Positions 6,847-11,661 of a stretch of 11,661 bases of DNA are shown here, piece after piece. Under the pieces are notes generated by a model that was not told the origin of the DNA, made no database searches, and worked only from the letters and a program-made list of their open reading frames with translations. This DNA comes from CAKSFT01 sp045603125 (GTDB lineage: Bacteria > Bacillota > Clostridia > UBA1381). Location: the NCBI GenBank assembly GCA_045603125.1, contig JAZULN010000093.1, positions 1 through 11,661 on the forward strand. Reading direction: 5' to 3'. Each line of letters opens with the position of its first letter. Position 1 is the stretch's first letter. The position numbers and the translations under genes are program-made.

Positions 6847-7719
6847 TTGCAAAGACGTTTTTATTTTAAGATAGATGAGGAGTTTTCGGGGAGTGAAGTA
6901 ATTTCACTGCTTGAGAGAAAACTTAAGTGTTCAAAAAACATTATAACAAAGCTAAAAAAAGGGGAATATATCCTTTTAAACGGCAGACGTGTGACTGTTC
7001 GGGAAATCTTAGATGCGGGCGATGAGTTAGAAATAATTTTACCCATAGAGCCGAGTGAAAATATCTTGCCAAACCATGAAATCCAATTTAAAATCCTTTA
7101 TGAAGACGAGGACATATTGGTGGTTGATAAACCGGCGGGTATCCCGACCCACCCTTCAATTAACCACTATCAAGATACACTTGCAAACGGTGTTAAGGCA
7201 TATCTTGGCGAGAATTTTACATTCAGGGCGGTTAATCGCCTAGACCGGGAAACAAGTGGGGTAGTGCTGATTGCCAAAAATATGCTGTCCTGTCATATTC
7301 TATCGGATGCGGTTAAAAATCATGCAGTCCAAAAGACTTATTGTGCAATTTGTCATGGTGCACCAGAGAAGGATGAGGGTATAATCGATTTACCCATAAA
7401 AAGGGAAAATGAGAGCATAATTAAAAGATGTGTCGACTTTAGCGGAAAGGCGGCAAAAACCGAATATCGGGTTGAGAAAACCGAGGGTGAATTTTCCCTT
7501 TTGACGGCACGCCCGATAACGGGGCGAACCCACCAGATACGGGTACATTTTGCCTACAGCGGGTGTCCGCTTTTTGGGGACAGACTCTATGGAAGTGATG
7601 CGGAAAATGAGAGGGTAAGACTGCATTGTAAAAGTATGGAATTTGTGCACCCGATTACCCAAAAAGCGATGAAGATATCAGCTGAATTTCCAAACGATTT
7701 TTTTGTAAAAAGTGGCTAA
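6847..7719 (+). CDS. RluA-family pseudouridine synthase with S4 domain
   Basis: Isomerises specific uridines to pseudouridine in rRNA (or tRNA). 290 aa. An S4-like RNA-binding domain at about 13-65 (SEVISLLERKLKCSKN... GEYILLNGRRV) is followed by the catalytic domain from about 83: LYEDEDILVVDKPAGIPTHPS, the active-site motif NRLDRETSG with nucleophile Asp133, and the uridine-binding motif GRTHQIRVHFAYSGCPLFGD (226-245). All essential residues are present. The start is TTG 6847: no ATG exists in frame between the upstream stop at 6796 and the S4 domain, and the preceding GAAAGTGAAG is only a weak ribosome site. Together with the terminator just upstream this predicts low expression. The RluD-like domain order points to 23S rRNA, but the target uridines cannot be assigned. 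The stop codon lies in the 5' arm of the following terminator. Confidence 0.93.
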   Translation: MQRRFYFKIDEEFSGSEVISLLERKLKCSKNIITKLKKGEYILLNGRRVTVREILDAGDELEIILPIEPSENILPNHEIQFKILYEDEDILVVDKPAGIPTHPSINHYQDTLANGVKAYLGENFTFRAVNRLDRETSGVVLIAKNMLSCHILSDAVKNHAVQKTYCAICHGAPEKDEGIIDLPIKRENESIIKRCVDFSGKAAKTEYRVEKTEGEFSLLTARPITGRTHQIRVHFAYSGCPLFGDRLYGSDAENERVRLHCKSMEFVHPITQKAMKISAEFPNDFFVKSG

Positions 7720-7747
7720 AATGTGTTAAAAATAGCCTCTTTTTTTA
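7709..7747 (+). terminator. Terminator overlapping the rluA-type stop codon
   Basis: GGCTA (7714-7718) pairs with TAGCC (7733-7737). The stem extends past a T-T mismatch by AG/CT and A/T pairs, with a 14-base loop and eight T (7740-7747). It is weaker than the ftsZ terminator. The TAA stop is part of the stem. Confidence 0.6.
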
Positions 7748-7862
7748 TTTTCTTTTTGTGTAGAGTGTACAAAAAATGGCTTTAAAATTTGCTAAAATGG
7801 TGTATTGAATGAAATGTAAAAAATGATATCATACTGTTGATGATGCTCATTCGTGTGTCATA

Positions 7863-7920
7863 GAATATTCCAAACAAAAGTGAAAAGAATATATTGGAAT
7901 TACAAAAAAGAATATTTTGG
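7863..7920 (+). promoter_or_regulatory. Three GAATAT direct repeats upstream of a surface-gene promoter
   Basis: GAATAT occurs at 7863, 7887 and 7910, spacings of 24 and 23 bases, about two helical turns. The last two copies are longer and nearly identical: AAAAGAATATATTGG (7883-7897) and AAAAGAATATTTTGG (7906-7920). The final copy ends one base before the -35 box. Phased direct repeats abutting a -35 box are typical of a transcription activator that binds as a head-to-tail multimer. The protein is not identified. The rest of the gene-free stretch 7748-7860 shows only a perfect palindrome ATGATATCAT (7823-7832) and no supported gene. Confidence 0.5.
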
Positions 7921-7921
7921 G

Positions 7922-7950
7922 TTTACTTATTATTAAATTTATGTTACAAT
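7922..7950 (+). promoter_or_regulatory. Promoter of the first beta-helix gene
   Basis: TTTACT (7922-7927), 17 bases, TACAAT (7945-7950). The spacer segment TATTAAATTTATG closely matches TATTAAATATATG in the promoter of the second beta-helix gene at 9622-9650. The leader would be roughly 78 bases long. Confidence 0.65.
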
Positions 7951-7981
7951 TTGAATGTAAAATCACCAAAATACCATGATT

Positions 7982-8005
7982 AAAGTGCTTAGAAATAAGC
8001 ATTTT
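7982..8005 (+). promoter_or_regulatory. Leader hairpin with GAAA tetraloop
   Basis: AAAGTGCTTA (7982-7991) pairs with TAAGCATTTT (7996-8005), 10 bp with one G-U, closed by a stable GAAA loop. It lies about 17 bases before the ribosome binding site. The equivalent hairpin at 9744-9767 has the same left arm. No long U tract follows, so a role in mRNA stability or translation is more likely than termination. Confidence 0.5.
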
Positions 8006-8034
8006 ACATAAAATTAAAAAAAGGAGAGAGAAAA

Positions 8035-8379
8035 ATGAAAAAGAAATTTCTTTCAGTATGGCTATCAATTGCAATGCTAACCAGTGGCGGAATTGCAAAT
8101 ATTGCATCGGCAGAAGAAGCTGCAAACGTAATTTATGTTTCGGCTACTCTTGGTAATGACGCAAATTCCGGTACAATTTCGGCACCTCTGGCAACCATTG
8201 ATGCCGCAAAATTAAAGGCAAGAGAATTGTCGGGTGCTGTAACAGTTCAGATTATGGACGGAGACTATCGTCTATCATCAACAGTGAGCTTTACAGCCGA
8301 TGATTCAAACGTAACTTATAAGGCATATGAGGGTGCAAAACCTGAACTATTATGCAGATGCAATCAAAAACCTATATAG
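8035..8379 (+). CDS. N-terminal fragment of a secreted beta-helix protein (pseudogene part 1)
   Basis: The 114-residue product has a good start: ATG 8035 sits four bases after GGAGAGAG. Residues 1-26 are a Sec signal peptide (MKKKF, hydrophobic core, ASA cleavage site). It continues with VIYVSATLGNDANSGTISAP, the opening of a DUF1565-type right-handed beta-helix (pectate-lyase-like) protein, and stays alignable with the second gene (9798-11534) up to SNVTYKAYEGAKPE near residue 105. Then the frame runs into ELLCRCNQKPI and a TAG. The last ~10 residues are therefore a shifted frame and not domain sequence. A complete beta helix needs several hundred residues, so this fragment alone would be a short secreted peptide without enzymatic function. 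Coding identity to its neighbour looks only moderate (by eye around two thirds), so the pair is not a fresh duplication. Confidence 0.82.
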   Translation: MKKKFLSVWLSIAMLTSGGIANIASAEEAANVIYVSATLGNDANSGTISAPLATIDAAKLKARELSGAVTVQIMDGDYRLSSTVSFTADDSNVTYKAYEGAKPELLCRCNQKPI

Positions 8380-9451
8380 TAGCAAGACTAACTTAAATCC
8401 GGGATTTTTAGATTTCAGAATGTATATGAAGGCTAAGGACTGGATAGGAATGGCGACAGTTGTGGATGGGGAGAGTGTATCGGTTGAAAACCCCGACGGC
8501 GGAAATAAATTTATCGGAACAGATGCACCAAAATCCACAGGCGGTAATGTAATTTATTGCTTTGACCTTGTAATTGATGACCTGCCGCCGGATAAGTACC
8601 TTTGTGTAGGTAACAATATAAATGTTCAACAGGCGGCATACCAAGGTGCAAACGTTGGATATATGCTTTGTATTAAAAACGACCTTGTAGAGTTACAGAA
8701 AATGGACGGATCAAGAAATGTCGTGGTTGATACAAAGACCGGAGTTACTTTGTGTGACGGTAAACGCCACAGTTATAAATTCGGAAGACTCGACCTTGGC
8801 TTTGTGAATGCGGTTTATTGTGAAATAGACGGCGAGGTTGCATTTATGTATCCTGACATTTCCGGAACTGAAGTAATCAGCGACGGCGGATTTACATTAC
8901 AATCCTATAATCTTGGTAATACTATTACAATGCTACCTTCGGAAAACATTCCAACCGACAAAGAAAGCTTTGAAAAGGTTAAAGAAGAGCTCACAAAGGT
9001 AGTTGCAAGAGAACTCCGGAAGCAATACGACAATGAGTATTCAAATGCAAGAATTTTGAATGTTGAATCGGATAGAATTCTTACTTCGGAGGGTGTTTAT
9101 AAACTGGATAAAATCCCATATGCTGTGGGAAATACCGAGGTAAATGTCAGTGTAAACACTGTAAACCGAATATTTGATGCTGTTGGTACTGTAAATGGTG
9201 AAAGCTTTACAATAACTGTTGACGGAAAAACTGCAACGGTACCGGTTAAAGTGTCGGACGGAGTAAGTGTAGTGCCTTTAGAACAACTTTGTAAGGCTCT
9301 TTCGAAGGTATATGCATATGATGTGACCTATTCAAGATGTATTATCCTGGCTGATAGCGGCGGTGAAAATCTGCAAAATATCGGTCCAAGATTAAATAAA
9401 ACTATGAATCTATTGAAAAAATCAATGGAATATGAAGAATTCGGGTTCTAA
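8327..9451 (+). CDS. C-terminal fragment of a secreted surface protein (pseudogene part 2)
   Basis: An open frame of 374 codons overlapping the previous fragment in another frame, with no signal peptide and no ribosome binding site before ATG 8327, so it is unlikely to be translated efficiently by itself. Two regions can be seen. Residues ~35-203 form a beta-rich module (YCFDLVIDDLPPDKYLCVGN, DGKRHSYKFGR, YCEIDGEVAFMY) resembling concanavalin/LamG-like carbohydrate-binding folds. Residues ~255-345 (FTITVDGKTATVPVKVSDGVSVVPLEQ) resemble a degenerate copper-amine-oxidase N-terminal-type repeat, a common surface module in Clostridia. Both assignments are by pattern only. This looks like the tail of the long protein whose head is 8035-8379, joined after deletion of the middle. 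It ends with its own strong terminator, as expected for the true 3' end of the ancestral gene. Confidence 0.75.
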   Translation: MRVQNLNYYADAIKNLYSSKTNLNPGFLDFRMYMKAKDWIGMATVVDGESVSVENPDGGNKFIGTDAPKSTGGNVIYCFDLVIDDLPPDKYLCVGNNINVQQAAYQGANVGYMLCIKNDLVELQKMDGSRNVVVDTKTGVTLCDGKRHSYKFGRLDLGFVNAVYCEIDGEVAFMYPDISGTEVISDGGFTLQSYNLGNTITMLPSENIPTDKESFEKVKEELTKVVARELRKQYDNEYSNARILNVESDRILTSEGVYKLDKIPYAVGNTEVNVSVNTVNRIFDAVGTVNGESFTITVDGKTATVPVKVSDGVSVVPLEQLCKALSKVYAYDVTYSRCIILADSGGENLQNIGPRLNKTMNLLKKSMEYEEFGF

Positions 9452-9460
9452 ATGATTAAA

Positions 9461-9488
9461 ATACCACCCCTTTGGGTGGTATTTTTTT
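9461..9488 (+). terminator. Terminator of the first beta-helix gene
   Basis: ATACCACCC (9461-9469) pairs perfectly with GGGTGGTAT (9474-9482) around a CTTT loop, followed by a run of seven T. Confidence 0.93.
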
Positions 9489-9564
9489 GTATATAAATAT
9501 TACATATCTGCAACAATTTGATTACATTGGAATTTGTGGTAACATATGTAAAAAAACAGAAGAA

Positions 9565-9619
9565 AGCAATTTTTAGACTAAAACATAGCAATTTTTAGCC
9601 TATAAAAAACAAATTTTAG
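9565..9619 (+). promoter_or_regulatory. Three AGCAATTTTTAG-type direct repeats upstream of the second beta-helix promoter
   Basis: AGCAATTTTTAG occurs exactly at 9565-9576 and 9587-9598, and as AACAAATTTTAG at 9608-9619; spacings are 22 and 21 bases. The third copy ends two bases before the -35 box. The layout copies the GAATAT repeats of the first gene with a different sequence. Spacing of about 21 bases is known for LytTR-family activators such as AgrA and ComE, but the motif does not match a consensus I know. Farther upstream, TTACATAT (9500-9507) and ATATGTAA (9544-9551) form a wide inverted repeat. Nothing else is supported in 9489-9621. Confidence 0.6.
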
Positions 9620-9621
9620 TC

Positions 9622-9650
9622 TTGCACGCGTATTAAATATATGGTACAAT
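9622..9650 (+). promoter_or_regulatory. Promoter of the second beta-helix gene
   Basis: TTGCAC (9622-9627), 17 bases, TACAAT (9645-9650). The same -10 box, spacing and spacer core as at 7922-7950. The leader would be about 140 bases, longer than that of the first gene. Confidence 0.7.
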
Positions 9651-9743
9651 TTATGTAACAAATGTGGTTAAGTTCTACAACTTGAAAATGAAGAGAGATG
9701 ACAAGTTTATGAAAAATGTTGAAAAACTGACTGCATAAAGTGT

Positions 9744-9767
9744 AAAGTGCTTAAAGTAAGGCACTTT
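9744..9767 (+). promoter_or_regulatory. Leader hairpin of the second beta-helix gene
   Basis: AAAGTGC (9744-9750) pairs with GCACTTT (9761-9767). The stem continues as TTA/TAA with one bulged G and a 3-base loop. The left arm AAAGTGCTTA is identical to that at 7982-7991, and the ribosome binding site block AAAAGGAGAGAGAAAAA follows about 14 bases on in both genes. Confidence 0.5.
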
Positions 9768-9797
9768 TAAAAAATTCTATAAAAGGAGAGAGAAAAA

Positions 9798-11534
9798 ATA
9801 AAAATTGCAAAAAAACTATTTTCAGTACTAATTGCTCTTGCAATGGTAGTTTCTTGCGGTATTCCTGCAATTGCTACAACAGATACATCAGTCATCTATG
9901 TATCTACCCAAGGTAGCGATGCTAATACCGGAACCCTTGCTGCACCTTTAAACACAATTGAAGCAGCAAGAGACATGGCAAGAGGAATTGACGGATCGGT
10001 CACAGTAGAGATTATGGGCGGTGAATATAGACTCACAAACGACATATCTTTTACTGAAGAAGATTCTAACGTAACCTACAGAGCTTATAACGGAGAAGAA
10101 GTTATAATAAAAGGCTCAGCGAAAATCTCACTTGAGAACGTTTCTAAGGTTACAGAGGATTCAGACATTTATGGAAAGTTAACAGACGGTGCTAAAGACA
10201 ACACCTATGTTATCGACCTGGCAGCTCAGGGCATAACTCAGGCTATGCTTATGGACGGTACAAAAGCAAACACCCAATACGGAACTGTATACGGTTATGA
10301 GTTTAACAGTTTTTATATTGACGATGTTATGCAGACCGTTGCACAGTGGCCAAACAACAGAGACTATGCTCAGTTTGAAAAGGTTAATGATACCACATCT
10401 ATAGTATATAAGGAAGATACATGCGATAAGTGGTCAGACGAAACCGGCTGGTGGGTAGGTATGTGGATGCCATATGACTATTCATACTTTAAGTTTGGTG
10501 GTGTTTCAATCGATACTGAAAATAATATCTTAAAGTATATCGATAACCCTGCTACAACATATGAAAAGTATTTATATTCAAAGAGATGGAAGGCATATAA
10601 CTTAATCGAAGAAATGGATGTTCCGGGTGAATATTACATCGACAGAGAAAACAGAAAGTTATATTACTATTCTCCAAATGCTTTGACAAACCAAAAAATC
10701 GAACTTGACAAAAACTTTGCAAGAATGATTACTATAGACGGTGCTGATAATCTTACTTTTGAAGGCTTGACATTTGCACAGTCAAACGGTGCAGGTTTTA
10801 GTGCTTCAAATGTAGAAAATCTTACAGTTAAAAACTGTACATTCAAAGACATTGGACGTACAGCGTTAGCTGTAGGCGGCGGAGAGCTTTGCCAAACCGG
10901 TACATATTACACAGACGAAGAAGGAAAACAGGTAGAGCACTGGCAAAAGCAAAGAAAGAATGGTTCTTACAATGTAGAGATTTCAGGAAATATCTTCAAT
11001 AACATTGGTGGAACTGCAATTTCAATCAGCGGTGCCGGAGATAACGATACTCTTACTCCTTCAGGAAACGTTATCCAAAACAACATCATTTCAAATGTAG
11101 GCTACAAGTCGGTACATCCGGCTATTTCGCTTGGCGGATGCGGAAATACTGTTAAATATAACAATATCAGTAAGGCAACCATTGGAGCTATTTATGTAAC
11201 AGGCGGTAACAACCACCTAATCGAAAAGAACGAAATTTATAACGTAATGACAGAAGTATCTGACTGGGGCGCTTTCTATGAAGGCGGCAGCGATGTATTC
11301 AGAGGTACTGAAGTTAACTATAACTACATTCACGATTTAGCTCCTGATACAAACAAGACTTATGAAAATCTTTCAAATGCTAAAGTTGGTATCTACTTCG
11401 ATGAAAACCAACAGGAATTATCTGCAGAACATAATATTATAAAGAATGCACCAATTGCATTTAACTCAAACCACGCAGGTAACTTCTTATATCAATATAA
11501 CACAGCAGTTGATTGTGGAAATGAAGCGATATAA
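9798..11534 (+). CDS. Secreted right-handed beta-helix protein, damaged at both ends (probable pseudogene)
   Basis: A signal peptide plus pectate-lyase-like beta-helix protein, likely acting on or binding a carbohydrate outside the cell. In frame from 9798 it reads (I)KIAKKLFSVLIALAM... AIA, a complete 26-residue signal peptide aligning with that of 8035-8379, but codon 1 is ATA, placed five bases after GGAGAGAG where the neighbour has ATG. The first ordinary start, ATG 9843, is internal to the signal peptide. After the DUF1565-type opening VIYVSTQGSDANTGT come a beta-rich part (MQTVAQWPNNRDY) and beta-helix turns from about residue 310: LTFEGLTFAQSNG, LTVKNCTFKDIGRTAL, VEISGNIFNNIGGTAI, and DWGAFYEGGSDVFRGTEVNYNYIHDL. 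The overall plan recalls GH141-like or PL-like enzymes, but no catalytic residue can be assigned. It ends in the middle of a coil (AVDCGNEAI) against an IS end, so the C-terminal part is missing. 578 codons remain. Confidence 0.8.
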   Translation: MKIAKKLFSVLIALAMVVSCGIPAIATTDTSVIYVSTQGSDANTGTLAAPLNTIEAARDMARGIDGSVTVEIMGGEYRLTNDISFTEEDSNVTYRAYNGEEVIIKGSAKISLENVSKVTEDSDIYGKLTDGAKDNTYVIDLAAQGITQAMLMDGTKANTQYGTVYGYEFNSFYIDDVMQTVAQWPNNRDYAQFEKVNDTTSIVYKEDTCDKWSDETGWWVGMWMPYDYSYFKFGGVSIDTENNILKYIDNPATTYEKYLYSKRWKAYNLIEEMDVPGEYYIDRENRKLYYYSPNALTNQKIELDKNFARMITIDGADNLTFEGLTFAQSNGAGFSASNVENLTVKNCTFKDIGRTALAVGGGELCQTGTYYTDEEGKQVEHWQKQRKNGSYNVEISGNIFNNIGGTAISISGAGDNDTLTPSGNVIQNNIISNVGYKSVHPAISLGGCGNTVKYNNISKATIGAIYVTGGNNHLIEKNEIYNVMTEVSDWGAFYEGGSDVFRGTEVNYNYIHDLAPDTNKTYENLSNAKVGIYFDENQQELSAEHNIIKNAPIAFNSNHAGNFLYQYNTAVDCGNEAI

Positions 11535-11573
11535 TGATGGTAGACACTAAAAAAGTGTCTACCATCATTTTTT
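11533..11573 (+). repeat. 16-bp perfect inverted repeat at the IS end; also a terminator
   Basis: AATGATGGTAGACACT (11533-11548) and AGTGTCTACCATCATT (11554-11569) are exact reverse complements around an A5 loop, ending in a run of six T. The inner part begins with TG, as IS3-family ends do. As RNA it forms a strong intrinsic terminator that would stop read-through into the element. Confidence 0.85.
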
Positions 11574-11661
11574 GTGATATAATAAAGAAAAGGAGAGGAT
11601 TTAATAATGGGAAGACCTAAAGGCGGGAAAAATATTAGTCATAGCAAAGAAGAAAAATTAG
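11535..11661 (+). mobile_element. Left end of a probable IS3-family insertion sequence (continues past window)
   Basis: The beta-helix frame stops exactly at the start of the 11533-11573 inverted repeat. Forty bases later a new gene opens with a transposase-like N-terminus. The exact tip is uncertain by a few bases, because the target duplication and the right end lie outside the window. Confidence 0.65.
11607..11661 (+). CDS. Probable IS3-type transposase OrfA, 3' partial
   Basis: Eighteen codons are visible: MGRPKGGKNISHSKEEKL, running off the window. ATG 11607 follows AGGAGAGG by eight bases. The basic GRPKGGKN start followed by SKEEKL is the typical opening of the small helix-turn-helix OrfA of IS3-family elements, which binds the element ends and is joined to OrfB by a programmed frameshift in complete copies. 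A TATAAT-like box at 11578-11583 lacks a clear -35 box. The call rests on few residues and the adjacent palindrome; another short DNA-binding protein remains possible. Confidence 0.6.
   Translation, partial: MGRPKGGKNISHSKEEKL

Noticed and set aside
6977..6990. NRLD in place of HRLD in the pseudouridine synthase active site as a defect (motif itself at about 7234-7260)
   Set aside because: The catalytic Asp is present, and Asn at this place is, to my knowledge, common in Clostridial RluA-family proteins.
7805..7832. Second promoter TTGAAT-16-TATCAT before the first beta-helix gene
   Set aside because: Weak -10 box in very AT-rich DNA. The promoter at 7922-7950 has better support from its twin at 9622-9650.
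8330..8379. Programmed ribosomal frameshift joining the two parts of the first beta-helix gene
   Set aside because: No slippery heptamer or downstream structure was seen, and the beta-helix body is missing altogether, so a deletion explains it better.
9565..9619. Short regular repeats as a CRISPR array
   Set aside because: Repeats are only 12 bases, spacers about 10 bases, three copies, directly at a promoter. Regulatory repeats explain them better.
9838..9866. Lipoprotein signal (VVSC) in the second beta-helix protein
   Set aside because: The matching position in the neighbour is Gly, and both proteins have an ordinary cleavage site at the same place six residues later, so a type I signal peptide is favoured.

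Overview
The window reads as chromosome of a low-GC, Gram-positive anaerobe of the class Clostridia (Oscillospirales or a related gut lineage). The basis is a GTP-type PEP carboxykinase, a murA-divIB-ftsZ cluster, strong AAGGAGG-type ribosome binding sites, AT-rich sigma-A promoters with 17-bp spacers, U-tract terminators, and large secreted beta-helix carbohydrate-type proteins. The species cannot be named from this sequence.

Layout. (1) 1-1132 holds the C-terminal ~60% of GTP-dependent PEP carboxykinase, closed by a strong terminator. (2) 1165-1546 has no protein gene but carries what looks like a free-standing structured RNA (about 1297-1468). It has its own consensus promoter, two long stacked helices, a likely 9-bp pseudoknot and its own terminator. 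Its family was not recognised. (3) 1547-3193, minus strand, is a single-chain ABC exporter with its own promoter. (4) 3309-6830 is the wall and division block: murA, then divIB/ftsQ four bases downstream, then ftsZ with an extra promoter and a terminator. (5) 6847-7719 is an RluA-family pseudouridine synthase with a TTG start.

(6) 7720 to the end is an accessory region built from two related secreted beta-helix genes in tandem, both apparently broken. The first (8035-9451) keeps its promoter, signal peptide and first ~100 residues, then jumps out of frame into what looks like the C-terminal part of a much longer protein, as expected from an internal deletion. The second (9798-11534) has ATA where the start codon should be, and it stops in mid-helix against a 16-bp perfect inverted repeat. 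That repeat is followed by the first codons of a probable IS3-type transposase OrfA, so an insertion sequence seems to have cut it.

The two broken genes share a 5' control architecture more closely than their coding DNA: three direct repeats spaced 21-24 bp ending just before a -35 box, a 17-bp spacer, a TACAAT -10 box, a leader hairpin of the AAGTGCTTA type, and the same ribosome binding site block. The repeat sequence itself differs between the two. This suggests a set of co-organised surface-protein genes, each read by its own or a related activator. Together with the orphan structured RNA, this is the most interesting content here.
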